Shown here: positions 28,358 through 37,235 of the stretch, one piece after another | Layout: every line of letters starts with the position of its first letter | Position numbering within the stretch: the stretch's first letter is position 1 | Origin: an uncultured Geobacteraceae bacterium | GTDB lineage: Bacteria > Desulfobacterota > Desulfuromonadia > Geobacterales > Pseudopelobacteraceae | Direction: 5' to 3' | DNA length: 64,000 bases | Assembly: GCA_903901875.1 (NCBI GenBank) | Contig: CAIUSO010000045.1 | Location: 1 to 64,000 of the forward strand | The notes under the pieces: model-generated | Database searches by the model: none | Seen by the model: only the letters and a program-made list of their open reading frames with translations | Told to the model about the DNA's origin: nothing | Program-made: the position numbers and the translations under genes

Positions 28358-29512
28358 ATGACACGTGGTCGTACCGCCCTGATATATTCTCCGCTTTTCG
28401 GAACCTTTGATTACGGCAGTGACCACCCGTTCAAGCTGCAGCGGACCCGAATGGCCTACGATCTCATGGATGCCTATGGGCTCCTTGAACTTCCCGCCAT
28501 GGAGATCCGTGACTGCAATCCCATCTCCGATGAGTTGCTACTGTCGTTCCACTCCCCGGACTACATCGCCCGCCTCAAGGAGTTCAGTGTGTCGGACGAG
28601 GCGCGGGCTGATTTCAGGTACGGCCTGGGGGACGCCGAATGCCCGGTATTCAAGGGGCTCTACCAGTATGCAACCCTGGGTGTCGGAGCAACCTTTGAGG
28701 CAGCACGGCTGGTAGAGGAGGAGGGGTTTGCTGCCGCCTTCAACATGAACGGAGGCTGGCACCATGCCCATCGTAGCCGGGCTTCCGGTTTCTCCTATCT
28801 GAATGACGCGGTTATCGCAATTAACTGGCTGGTTTCCCGCGGGAGACGGGTACTCTATCTGGATATTGACGCCCATCACGGGGACGGCGTGCAGGAAGCG
28901 TATTACGACACCGATCAGGTGCTGACCATCTCACTCCACGAAAGCGGCATCTATTTTTATCCTGGTACCGGCTACGAAGATGAAATCGGTGAGGGGAGGG
29001 GCACTGGCTATTCGGTCAATGTACCTCTTCTGGCCCATACCGATGATGCCCTCTACCTGAAGGCGTTCGACGAAGTGGCCTATCCGCTTATTGCCGCCTT
29101 CAATCCGGATATCATCGTGACCCAGATCGGTGCGGATACCTTTCGCACCGATCCCCTTACCAACCTGGAAATAACCACCCACAGTTACAGCGGCATTCTT
29201 GCCAGGATCAAGCGGCTGAAAATCCCCTGGGTTGCCTTGGGAGGTGGTGGGTACGATCTTATGAATACCACCCGTGCCTGGACCATTGCCTGGGCGATCA
29301 TGAACGGTGTTGAGCTTGAGCCGCTCCTGCCATCGTCGTTCATTGAACTGATCGAACCACTGGGGTACCAGAACCGCATACTTCTTGACGCAAAGCATTG
29401 GGCCCATGAACCGGAGCGGGATACTGCGCTGATCTCCCTGCAACAGAGCATCGCCCGGATAAAAAAGAGCATTTTCCCCGGTATTCTCGGAAACCATGGC
29501 CATCTTACCTGA
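28358..29512 (+). CDS. Histone deacetylase/AcuC-family deacetylase
   Basis: 384 residues of the arginase-deacetylase fold. The zinc site is visible as DIDAHHGDGVQ (Asp and His ligands) with the catalytic pair GGWHHAH, and the later GADTFRTDPL Asp and GGGGYD. In bacteria such enzymes remove acetyl groups from proteins (AcuC on acetyl-CoA synthetase) or polyamines. No acetoin genes are nearby. The gene overlaps the next frame by 17 bases. The ATG has only a weak ribosome site. Confidence 0.88.
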   Translation: MTRGRTALIYSPLFGTFDYGSDHPFKLQRTRMAYDLMDAYGLLELPAMEIRDCNPISDELLLSFHSPDYIARLKEFSVSDEARADFRYGLGDAECPVFKGLYQYATLGVGATFEAARLVEEEGFAAAFNMNGGWHHAHRSRASGFSYLNDAVIAINWLVSRGRRVLYLDIDAHHGDGVQEAYYDTDQVLTISLHESGIYFYPGTGYEDEIGEGRGTGYSVNVPLLAHTDDALYLKAFDEVAYPLIAAFNPDIIVTQIGADTFRTDPLTNLEITTHSYSGILARIKRLKIPWVALGGGGYDLMNTTRAWTIAWAIMNGVELEPLLPSSFIELIEPLGYQNRILLDAKHWAHEPERDTALISLQQSIARIKKSIFPGILGNHGHLT

Positions 29513-30338
29513 CAATAGCCAGCTGTTTGATGCCGAAGGGCGACCGCTCTCTTCCCTTCAGGCCATCAACCGGCTTGGGGAACCGGAGAAGGAATCGGTC
29601 TATTCCTGTCTGTTGCCGCTCCGTCTCCGGGGAATCCTCGGTTTGGCCGACGGTTCACTCTGTAATCCGGCAGGGGAAAAGCTTGTCACTGTCATCGCTC
29701 CCCGGGGGTTGCCGCTGGTGAGGATTGAGGCACGGCTGAAGCCGGAAGAGCCGGTGACCGTATTCTTTCTGGAGCTGTCGGACACCCAGTTCCACCAGAT
29801 GGAGTTGAGCTTTTGCATCATACGGGATCCGGCCAGCCCCAGCTACGCCGTTGATGTGGATGAAAACGGCAGAAGTAACTGGTTTGCCTCCCACGGGCGC
29901 CATATTTCTGAAGAGTTGCGTGCCATGAACGCAGGGTTGTTTCCCAATCAGACACATCACGGCCTGCAGCTGTTTTCTGAGTTTTTCCCGCTGCTGGAGC
30001 GTTTTACCGATTCCCTCGGCATGCAGATGATCGTTGGAGAACCACTCTCCTACGACAATGCCATTCGGTATGAAAAATACGGATTTGACTATCTGCGGGG
30101 CAAACGGCTGATGAGGGAAATTGATCGTGAATTTCAGCCGGGGGGGAACTATTTTCGTCGATTGGACGGTTCGAGCCCGTTTCGGATGCCGGGCATGGAG
30201 CGCACGGTCTGTGGCCGGAGCTGGGCGATCCACGACGGGATTATGGATGAACCGTGGGATGAAGTGCAAATCTACCGTATGGTCGGCGTCCACGCCGGTA
30301 TCAATACGTTTCCGGGAAGAGAGGAACAAAAACGATGA
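29496..30338 (+). CDS. Conserved protein of unknown function
   Basis: 280 residues with no recognised domain, signal or membrane helix. The first 17 bases overlap the deacetylase gene and the last 4 overlap the TPR gene, so it is firmly inside the unit. Aromatic and acidic positions are frequent. A stretch YEKYGFDYLRGKRLMREIDREFQPGG hints at a carbohydrate- or nucleotide-binding fold but no assignment is possible. The tight coupling to a deacetylase suggests that the two act together. Confidence 0.6.
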   Translation: MAILPDNSQLFDAEGRPLSSLQAINRLGEPEKESVYSCLLPLRLRGILGLADGSLCNPAGEKLVTVIAPRGLPLVRIEARLKPEEPVTVFFLELSDTQFHQMELSFCIIRDPASPSYAVDVDENGRSNWFASHGRHISEELRAMNAGLFPNQTHHGLQLFSEFFPLLERFTDSLGMQMIVGEPLSYDNAIRYEKYGFDYLRGKRLMREIDREFQPGGNYFRRLDGSSPFRMPGMERTVCGRSWAIHDGIMDEPWDEVQIYRMVGVHAGINTFPGREEQKR

Positions 30339-31243
30339 AACAGACAAACCCTGTGAGTCCAACCCTGCTGGAGGGTATCAGATATTTCACGCCGCCTGAC
30401 GGGTACATTCTGAGTGGCCGGGATGGCAGAGTGGCCATCAGCTGGCAGGGAAACCCGCCAATCCCCTTGCTGGCGGAGGATTTTGCCGCAGCCGAAGGGA
30501 CCGGAAACCCTGACTACGACATGGTGGGGCGGGGTATCTACCAGGCGTTGCGCCTGAACCCCGAGTGCGTGGGTGCTCTGGAATACGCCGTTGTGCTGAA
30601 AGATGCCTATCCCCATATCGTCTCCGAGCTGGGGGGGCAGATTATCATGCTGGAAGCCAAGGAGGTCGATACCCCCTATATTGACCGGAAGATAAACTTT
30701 CTCAAAATAATGGCACTGCTTGATCCGGACAACGCCGGCCTTCCGATGGAAATAGCCCGGGCTTTCGTAGACAAGGGTTCCCGGTTGTCCAGTCTCCATA
30801 GTGCCGTTTCAAGTTGGTATGCCGCAGAAAAACATCTTAAAACCTCCCTCGCCCTGAATCCGGGAGATCGGAACGCCCTCTATGAATATGGTGAGGTACA
30901 CTACGTGTTGGGGCGCTACGAACAGGCCGCCGATGTCTGGAGCGAAATAATCGGAGCATTGGACATGGCCGAACGGGCCCGGATCGAGGCGAGGATTGCC
31001 GGAATACTGGCGGGAAAAACACCCATGGTACCCCCCCTTGATTATCTCACCGCCCTGTCGGTGGCGGTTGAGCAACACCATAACGGGTTCAATGATGATG
31101 CCGTGGAGATTATCAAGGATGTGCTGGCGGATGAGATTTTTTCCGCCCAATTTCCGATGAATGAAGTATACTATCTCCTCGGCACCTGCTATCAGGAGAT
31201 GGGTATGATGACTGAATCGGCAGAAGCGTTCAAGAGGAGTTAA
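30335..31243 (+). CDS. TPR-repeat protein of the deacetylase cluster
   Basis: 302 residues, without a clear signal peptide. Tetratricopeptide-like helices run from about 70 to the end: LNPGDRNALYEYGEVHYVLGRYEQAADVW, then YYLLGTCYQEMGMMTESAEAF. The N-terminal 60 residues contain no known domain (PDGYILSGRDGRVAISWQ). It starts with a 4-base overlap with the upstream gene. TPR proteins are usually scaffolds. The partner is unknown but its neighbours are candidates. Confidence 0.75.
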   Translation: MKQTNPVSPTLLEGIRYFTPPDGYILSGRDGRVAISWQGNPPIPLLAEDFAAAEGTGNPDYDMVGRGIYQALRLNPECVGALEYAVVLKDAYPHIVSELGGQIIMLEAKEVDTPYIDRKINFLKIMALLDPDNAGLPMEIARAFVDKGSRLSSLHSAVSSWYAAEKHLKTSLALNPGDRNALYEYGEVHYVLGRYEQAADVWSEIIGALDMAERARIEARIAGILAGKTPMVPPLDYLTALSVAVEQHHNGFNDDAVEIIKDVLADEIFSAQFPMNEVYYLLGTCYQEMGMMTESAEAFKRS

Positions 31244-31244
31244 C

Positions 31245-31352
31245 ATGTTTGGGTTCAGTACGGCGGACTGGATTTTTTGCGGTTTTATTCTGCTGGTCAT
31301 CTTTGGCTGTGTAGCCATCAGTGACATGAGATCCAGCAAAAAGTCATCGTAG
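31245..31352 (+). CDS. 35-residue predicted single-span membrane peptide
   Basis: A very short gene with AGAGGAG at ideal spacing and starting one base after the TPR gene stop. The product has one hydrophobic helix, WIFCGFILLVIFGCVAI, preceded by MFGFSTAD and followed by a charged tail MRSSKKSS. Positive charge outside the helix suggests a cytosolic C-terminus. The good ribosome site and tight spacing support translation. Its role is unknown. Confidence 0.6.
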   Translation: MFGFSTADWIFCGFILLVIFGCVAISDMRSSKKSS

Positions 31353-31365
31353 AGACGCTCGTTAA

Positions 31366-31821
31366 GTGGAAGAAAGTGACGACAACAACGAATATGAACT
31401 TCGCAGGCAGCCGGGGCTTACTCTGCTCGGCGGTCTGTATCTGTTTTTCTTCCTGATTACCGTATCCGGTTTTGGTCAGCCCATACCGTTTTTTGGGTCA
31501 ATTTATCAGGGAAGGGCGGCGGAAGCCCTTGTCTATCTGGACAGTCTTGTGTGTCTCTATCTCTTTTTGGGCTTGATCAAACGGCAAAGGGTCACCTGGT
31601 ATCTGGTTCTCGGATATAACCTCTTCGAATTGTCAAACACCGGTGCCAATCTGATCGGCATCACCCCGACCGAGCTGGAAAAAGTACTCGGTAGCAGGAT
31701 TGACCCTTCACGGCTTGTTTCCAGCAACATCAGTATGATGGTGGCGATTTTTGTCCTGACCATTTTTATTTTCCGGCAACGGAGTTCGTTTACCAACCGC
31801 TCGATATATCTGTTCAAATAA
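31366..31821 (+). CDS. Small multi-span membrane protein of unknown function
   Basis: 151 residues from a GTG, with weak ribosome site. Four hydrophobic segments are visible: GLTLLGGLYLFFFLITVSGF (about 17-36), LVYLDSLVCLYLFLGLI (about 55-71), TWYLVLGYNLFELSN (about 77-90) and ISMMVAIFVLTIFIF (about 122-136). No family recognised. It is in the same direction as the preceding small peptide with a 13-base gap, so it may be a partner in an envelope complex. Confidence 0.6.
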   Translation: MEESDDNNEYELRRQPGLTLLGGLYLFFFLITVSGFGQPIPFFGSIYQGRAAEALVYLDSLVCLYLFLGLIKRQRVTWYLVLGYNLFELSNTGANLIGITPTELEKVLGSRIDPSRLVSSNISMMVAIFVLTIFIFRQRSSFTNRSIYLFK

Positions 31822-31877
31822 ACGGGGGGAATGTTTTTATTGTCCTCACGACTGAGAATGCGTTATAATGATGGGAT

Positions 31878-32264
31878 ATGGGAAGAATACTGTTAATTGA
31901 TGACGATGCCGCTTTTACCCGCTTTCTCGCCGGGTATATCGCTGACAACTATCCGTTGTTGCAGGTTGAAATCTGCAATAACCCGGTGTCTGCTCTTCAC
32001 TCCATTAAAACCGGCACCTTTGACCTGATGCTGGTGGATCTTGAGATGCCGGCCATGGATGGTCTGAAGCTGCTGCGCTTTGCTGTGGGGGCAGGGATGG
32101 ATAAAAACCGGATTGTCCTTCTCTCGGGGAGGGATGCCGACTTTCTCCACAATGTCTGTCCCATGGGCACCTGTCTGGCCGTCCTGAACAAATATGAAGC
32201 GCGGCAAAAGAGTGTTCTCGATATGGTGTTCAGCTCACTCAGCGAGAAGGCGGCCGTTGCCTGA
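31878..32264 (+). CDS. Stand-alone response regulator receiver domain
   Basis: 128 residues made up of a single receiver domain with no output. Acidic residues D9-D11 (LIDDDA), phospho-acceptor in LMLVDLEMP (about D54), the S/T switch LLSG and the Lys in VLNKYE are present. CheY-like single domains usually act by protein contact or phosphorelay. There is no kinase beside it. The start is chosen by the ATG after AATGATGGGAT; the ribosome site is weak. Confidence 0.8.
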   Translation: MGRILLIDDDAAFTRFLAGYIADNYPLLQVEICNNPVSALHSIKTGTFDLMLVDLEMPAMDGLKLLRFAVGAGMDKNRIVLLSGRDADFLHNVCPMGTCLAVLNKYEARQKSVLDMVFSSLSEKAAVA

Positions 32265-32511
32265 CCCTCCGTCCGGCCGACTCCGGTGAAGGAAATCCCT
32301 TCAATCTGTACGGTGCCTTTAAAATTGAAGCCCGCTATGGCTTTAATACCACCACGGCCCAACTCTGGATCAGTGACTTTCTGAAGTCACAAACCATTGG
32401 CACCGCCTCCCCCCCACGACGACAATTCCTCCGCTCCCTCACCACAATCCCTTGACACCGGAGAACGCCATGATTACAGTTTGCCGGTAACCCATTTTCT
32501 CTTTTGTCAAG
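32265..32511. other. Gap with a coding-like stretch but no start
   Basis: In one frame (about 32265-32455) it reads NPFNLYGAFKIEARYGFNTT and TAQLWISDFLKSQTIGT before a stop. This looks more like protein than chance, but there is no ribosome site or start codon. It may be the 3' end of a deleted gene. The remaining bases before the protease gene show nothing clear. Confidence 0.35.
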
Positions 32512-32523
32512 GTGGCAGCTCCC

Positions 32524-33954
32524 ATGAACTATCTTCCCCGTATTTCATATGCCGTTGTATCATGTTGCATCGGTGCCGTGCTGCTTGGTGGCTGTAGCGG
32601 CAAGAATGAGACCGCCCCCTTTTTGGAATCCAGCCGTAAGGGAGGGGAGGCCGAGGCACCGGTCAAGGATGTGCCGTCCGATATCCTGGCTACCCAGAAG
32701 GCTTTTACCAACGTGTCGAAGAAGGTAACCCCCTGTGTCGTGAATATTTCCACCGTGAGCCGTAAAAAAGTTATCCAGCCCTTCTTTGAGGCCAACCCCT
32801 TTTTTGAAGATTTTTTTGGTGCACCCCAGGTGCGCCGTGACAAGAGTCTGGGTTCCGGTTTTTTGATCAGCAAAGATGGCTATATCGTCACCAACAACCA
32901 TGTGGTTCGGGATGCCGAAAGCATTCAGGTCAAGCTTTCCAATGACAAAGTCTATGATGCCAGAATTGTGGGGGGGGATCAGAAGACCGACATTGCCGTT
33001 ATCAAGATAAATGCCACCGACCTGCCGGTTGCGGTGCTGGGAGATTCTGACCGTCTTGAGGTGGGACAGTGGGCTATTGCCATCGGCAATCCCTTCGGCC
33101 TGGACCGCACCATGACCGTGGGGGTCATCTCTGCCACCGGACGCACCAACATGGGGATTGAAACCTATGAAAACTTTATCCAGACCGATGCTTCCATCAA
33201 CCCAGGCAACTCGGGCGGTCCCCTGCTCAATGTGTATGGTGAGGTGATTGGCATCAACACCGCCATTGTGGCTGCCGGTCAGGGGATCGGTTTTGCTATT
33301 CCGGTCAACATGGCTAAACCGATTTTCTCCCAGTTGGTTAAGAAGGGGAGCGTGAGCCGGGGGTATCTGGGGGTGACGATTCAGCCGGTTACCGAAGAGC
33401 TGGCCCGCTCCTTCGGGTTGGGCCAGGCCAAAGGTGCTTTGGTTAATGATGTGATGAAAGGTGGCCCGGCCGACAAGGGAGGGGTACGCCAGGGGGATAT
33501 CATTACGGCCCTGAACGGTAAAGAGGTCAAAGATCCTTCCCATCTTCAGCGAATGGTTGCCGAAACCGGGGTCGGCACTGCTGCTCACATAACGGTATTC
33601 CGGGAGGGCAGCTCCCTTACCCTTGCCATAGCTCTGTCCAGTGCCGATAACGCACCAAAACAGAAACAGGGGGGACGGAATGAGCGGCAGCATGGTGACA
33701 GTGACCTGTTGGGGCTGACCGTTGACAGCTCCGAGCAGGGGGGCGGGGTGGTTGTGGTCGATCTGGATCGGAACGGTGTCGGTGCAGAAGCGGGGATCCG
33801 CCGGGGCGATATCATCGTCTCCATCAATCGGAAGAGGATCGGCAATGCGGATGAATATTCACGACTGCTCGGGCAGGTTTCCCGGGGGGGGAACCTGACG
33901 ATTCTAGCCCGCCGTGGCGATGCAAGCATCTACTTTGCATTGCGATTGAAATAG
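32524..33954 (+). CDS. HtrA/DegP-type periplasmic serine protease (lipoprotein form)
   Basis: 476 residues from the ATG at 32524. The signal ends in a lipobox VLLGGC, so it is probably a lipoprotein rather than freely soluble. The protease domain carries His (TNNHVV), Asp (DQKTDIAVI) and Ser (NPGNSGGPL). Two PDZ domains follow (about 290-380, with GSVSRGYLGVTIQPV, and about 400-470, with IRRGDIIVSI). It degrades misfolded envelope proteins. Family length matches. A small gene and a pseudouridine synthase follow in the same direction. Confidence 0.93.
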   Translation: MNYLPRISYAVVSCCIGAVLLGGCSGKNETAPFLESSRKGGEAEAPVKDVPSDILATQKAFTNVSKKVTPCVVNISTVSRKKVIQPFFEANPFFEDFFGAPQVRRDKSLGSGFLISKDGYIVTNNHVVRDAESIQVKLSNDKVYDARIVGGDQKTDIAVIKINATDLPVAVLGDSDRLEVGQWAIAIGNPFGLDRTMTVGVISATGRTNMGIETYENFIQTDASINPGNSGGPLLNVYGEVIGINTAIVAAGQGIGFAIPVNMAKPIFSQLVKKGSVSRGYLGVTIQPVTEELARSFGLGQAKGALVNDVMKGGPADKGGVRQGDIITALNGKEVKDPSHLQRMVAETGVGTAAHITVFREGSSLTLAIALSSADNAPKQKQGGRNERQHGDSDLLGLTVDSSEQGGGVVVVDLDRNGVGAEAGIRRGDIIVSINRKRIGNADEYSRLLGQVSRGGNLTILARRGDASIYFALRLK

Positions 33955-33996
33955 TGTTATGATGGCAAATCCTTAACGCCACGGGGTACGTGCCCA

Positions 33997-34260
33997 ATGA
34001 ACCTGGTAGAAAATCCGGATCAGGCAAAACGGCTTGCCAGGGCTATTGTCTCTGACGTTGCCATGTATAACCGGGACAAAGTCGAGTCCGGCATCAAGAA
34101 TGACACTATTTTTGATCTGCTCGCCGATGAGCTGGAGGAGGGGCGTCAGCATTTCCTCTCCCGTGTTTCTGCGACTCTCGATCCCGAGCATATCTACCAG
34201 ATTGCCGTGGTGGATGTTTTAATCAAACGCGCCGGAAAATTTGAATCACCCATCTGGTAA
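33997..34260 (+). CDS. Small conserved hypothetical protein
   Basis: 87 residues with charged helices (NPDQAKRLARAIVSDVAMYN, LLADELEEGRQHFLSRV) and no membrane segment or signal. The ATG at 33997 follows a poor ribosome site. Proteins of this type are common in Geobacter-like genomes, but no function can be named. It lies between the HtrA protease and RluA-family gene, in their direction. Confidence 0.65.
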   Translation: MNLVENPDQAKRLARAIVSDVAMYNRDKVESGIKNDTIFDLLADELEEGRQHFLSRVSATLDPEHIYQIAVVDVLIKRAGKFESPIW

Positions 34261-34331
34261 CGGGGCAAAACCCCCACTGATTTCTGCAAGGCGTGCCTGC
34301 ATGGTGCGCCTTTACTTTTTTGAGGTATCCC

Positions 34332-35282
34332 ATGGAACAGCATTCGATAGTTTTTCCCCCTGAAAACGAGCCGACGCGGCTTGATCTGTTTCTCAGCCAG
34401 GCTCTGGATAATGAGTCACGGGCCGCGATCCAGCGGCTGATCGAAACCGGCTCCGTGCTGGTTGACGGTAAACAGGCCCGCCCATCCCTCAAGCTGAAGG
34501 GGGGGGAGCGGATTGATGTGGATATTCCTCCGCCGTTGCCGGCCACTCCCCAGGCGGAGGCGATTCCGCTGGAAGTGCTTTACGAGGATGGGGATCTGAT
34601 CGTCATCAACAAGGCGGCCGGTATGGTGGTTCATCCGGGTGCCGGTAACGAGACCGGAACCCTTGTTAATGCACTGCTGGCCCATTGCCGGGATCTGGCC
34701 GGAATCGGCGGGGAGTTGCGTCCCGGTATTGTCCACCGCCTGGACAAGGGAACTTCGGGGGTGCTGGTGGCGGCAAAACATGACCGGGCCCACCAACTGC
34801 TGTCGGAGCAGTTCAGTGTCCACTCCGTGAAACGGATCTATCAGGCGTTGATCTACGGCTCGCCCGAGACCGATACCGGCAAGATCGAGGGAACCATCGG
34901 GCGCCATCCGACCGAACGGTTGCGGATGTCTGGAAAGGCAAAAAACGGCAAGCATGCGGTGACCAGATGGAAAGTGAAGGAACGTTTCGGCAGGGTATCG
35001 CTGGTGGAACTGCGGCTGGAAACCGGACGGACCCACCAGATTCGAGTCCATATGACCGAAGCGGGTTTTCCGCTTGTGGGTGACCCGCTCTATCCCGATG
35101 GGGGGCGGTGCAACAACATCCCCGATACCCAGCTACGGGCCATGATCAACCGGTTGGGACGTCAGGCACTCCACGCCCGGTGTCTCGGCTTTCTCCATCC
35201 TGCAACCGGTGAATATGTGGAATTTACGACCGAACCACCGGCCGATTTTCAGGAGTTACTGGACTATCTGCGGGGAAAATGA
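34332..35282 (+). CDS. RluA-family pseudouridine synthase (RluD-like)
   Basis: 316 residues from the ATG at 34332; 13 codons of open frame upstream lack a ribosome site. The N-terminal S4 RNA-binding domain (about 13-75, RLDLFLSQALDNESRAAIQRLIETGSV) is followed by the catalytic domain. The active Asp lies in RPGIVHRLDKGTSGVLVAAK. The TGRTHQIRVHMTEAGFPLVGDPLY motif is also present. The RluD-type enzyme makes pseudouridines in helix 69 of 23S rRNA. Which subgroup it is cannot be settled from sequence inspection, so no symbol is given. Confidence 0.92.
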   Translation: MEQHSIVFPPENEPTRLDLFLSQALDNESRAAIQRLIETGSVLVDGKQARPSLKLKGGERIDVDIPPPLPATPQAEAIPLEVLYEDGDLIVINKAAGMVVHPGAGNETGTLVNALLAHCRDLAGIGGELRPGIVHRLDKGTSGVLVAAKHDRAHQLLSEQFSVHSVKRIYQALIYGSPETDTGKIEGTIGRHPTERLRMSGKAKNGKHAVTRWKVKERFGRVSLVELRLETGRTHQIRVHMTEAGFPLVGDPLYPDGGRCNNIPDTQLRAMINRLGRQALHARCLGFLHPATGEYVEFTTEPPADFQELLDYLRGK

Positions 35283-35287
35283 GCTCC

Positions 35288-36442
35288 TTACCCTCCGATT
35301 CTCCGTTGACAGAGCAGGCGGGGGGTGGTAACTCCCCGTGACTGGATCAGCACCCGAAAGGTTCCCCCCATGCCGGCTTCGGGCATGATCAGCTTCTTGA
35401 GGGTCAGCCGCAGCCGCAGTTTCTCCTCATCGCTCCGGTCGGAACGCTCGATCTCTTCGATCTCTTCGATAAGCCCGGCAGAAAGAAGAAAACGGTACTG
35501 TTCACCGAACCAGTCGGTGTGCAGCCCCTGTTCTTCTCCGCAAAGTTTGAGTGTAGAGAAGTCCACATGGGATGTGATGTCCTGAAAACCAAGACGCAGG
35601 TAGGGATTCTCCTCCACCTGATGGCGATAATAACAGAGCAGGGTGCCCAGCTTCCGACGGGATGTATAGAGCTCTTCTGCCTCGTAGCCATAGTCAACGG
35701 TCAGGATAAAGCCACGGGTGAGTGCCTTGGCTGCTGTCGCCAGCCATCCCGCCCCGTTGAGGTTGATTTCGGCTTGCTGGGCCGGATGGAGCCGGACCCC
35801 CACCCTCTGTAAATAGGCCTCAAGCTCCGGTGTTGACGTCTCTCCCATCTGATCAACCAGCTCTTCTCCCTGAAAGCCCACGTAGATTTCCCGGAGCCCA
35901 TCCGAAGTCATGACGACCCGATGCACCGGCAGGGCATCAATCAGCTCATTGGAGTAGAGGCAGCCGGAAAAGCTGAAGTTGCCGGAGGAAAGCTCGTGTG
36001 GGGTAAGCCAGGTTGTCCGCTCCAGATGTGCTGCCAGCAGATCCCGCTGGGCCGTCTCAAGGGACGGTTCCTGTTCAACCAGCACCAGCGTAACTCCACG
36101 GTACATCTCCGGTTCCCGCTCCGCCAGATATTCCATGATATCACAGGCCAGGCGGCCATGGCCGGCACCGCACTCCACCAGGGTAAATGCCCCTGGGCAT
36201 TCCATGGTCCGCCACATCTGGGCTATCTCACGTGCCAGCACCCGCCCGAAAGCGGCATGCACGGTGATGCTGGTGTAGAAATCTCCTTCGGCACCAACTT
36301 TGCGCCCCGGTGAGGTGTAGTAGCCAAGCCCCGGTTCATAGAGACAGGCTGTCATAAACTCGGCAAAGGTAAGGGGCCCCTTTTCGGCAATGCGGGCGAC
36401 GATGATGTCAAAAAGCGCGTTTTTTTCGGTTATATCAGTCAT
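35288..36442 (-). CDS. MidA/NDUFAF7-family class I methyltransferase
   Basis: 384 residues from the ATG at 36442. The N-terminal motif TFAEFMTACLYEPGLGYYTS and the SAM-site region FTLVECGAGHGRLACDIM are characteristic of the COG1565 family, in which the eukaryotic NDUFAF7 methylates a complex I subunit. YSNELIDALPVHRVV is also conserved. The bacterial function is not established. The gene is convergent with rluD-like gene, sharing only 5 bases between stops. Confidence 0.85.
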   Translation of the reverse strand: MTDITEKNALFDIIVARIAEKGPLTFAEFMTACLYEPGLGYYTSPGRKVGAEGDFYTSITVHAAFGRVLAREIAQMWRTMECPGAFTLVECGAGHGRLACDIMEYLAEREPEMYRGVTLVLVEQEPSLETAQRDLLAAHLERTTWLTPHELSSGNFSFSGCLYSNELIDALPVHRVVMTSDGLREIYVGFQGEELVDQMGETSTPELEAYLQRVGVRLHPAQQAEINLNGAGWLATAAKALTRGFILTVDYGYEAEELYTSRRKLGTLLCYYRHQVEENPYLRLGFQDITSHVDFSTLKLCGEEQGLHTDWFGEQYRFLLSAGLIEEIEEIERSDRSDEEKLRLRLTLKKLIMPEAGMGGTFRVLIQSRGVTTPRLLCQRRIGG

Positions 36443-36757
36443 AGTAGGTGTATTATCCTTTTTACGATATACCCTGTAATAGCACGTAATCGTGATGCGT
36501 ATCAATATGCAGTTGAAACCCGCAGCGTCCGGACCGGTATTTATTCAAGACACCAGTTCCATTCGCCCCGTAGCCGGATAATGGAAGGTAATCTCCCCGC
36601 CGGGGGATATTTTGAGCCAGTTGCCCTTTCTGCATGGTTACCCCTTGCCGAATCTGTATTTATCGTTACAATGTATGTTAATTAGTAAAAGGATAACAGC
36701 GGGGAGTATGGTAGCAGCTTGAATCATTTTGATAACTCATTTGTGACATATGGGGTC

Positions 36758-37207
36758 ATGATCCATACGTGGCTTAATCAGCCGGGATATCTGTCTCTGC
36801 TCTTTTTGAGCTTTCTCGCCTCTACGTTGCTTCCCCTTGGGTCGGAATGGTTGCTGGTCCTGATGTTGACCAGCGGGTATGAACCGGTGTCAACGGTATT
36901 GATTGCCACGTTGGGGAATTATCTCGGAGGGCTTTCCACCTATCTGGTCGGCCTGTGGGGTGGGGGGTGGCTGATTGAAAAAGTGCTGCGCATCTCGCCC
37001 GCACAGCAGGTGCGAGCCCGTGAGTGGTACGGGCGTTATGGGGCCGCCTCGTTGTTTTTTTCCTGGCTGCCGATTGTCGGAGATCCGCTCTGTCTGGTGG
37101 GGGGGATGCTCCGAGTGAATTTTGTCCTGTTTACACTGCTGGTGGCATCGGGTAAGTTTGCCCGCTACGCAGTGATGGCCTGGTTAACCCGTGGGACAAT
37201 CGGGTGA
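36758..37207 (+). CDS. YqaA/DedA-like membrane protein
   Basis: 149 residues from the ATG at 36758 (GGGG site just upstream); a TTG start at 36719 is possible. Membrane spans lie near SLLFLSFLASTLLPLGSEWLL, TLGNYLGGLSTYLVGLW and FVLFTLLVASGKFARYAVM. The conserved N-terminal ETL/STLLPLGSE and the VGDPLCLVGG region match the small DedA/VTT-family YqaA group. Family members are membrane lipid or polyamine related. No partner gene is suggested here. Confidence 0.8.
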   Translation: MIHTWLNQPGYLSLLFLSFLASTLLPLGSEWLLVLMLTSGYEPVSTVLIATLGNYLGGLSTYLVGLWGGGWLIEKVLRISPAQQVRAREWYGRYGAASLFFSWLPIVGDPLCLVGGMLRVNFVLFTLLVASGKFARYAVMAWLTRGTIG

Positions 37208-37235
37208 CTCCACCGCTTCCGGAGGTGATTAATCC

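Noticed and set aside
32560-33693. A 377-codon minus-strand frame opposite the HtrA gene
   Set aside because: It is the mirror of a well-conserved protease gene and lacks a ribosome site.
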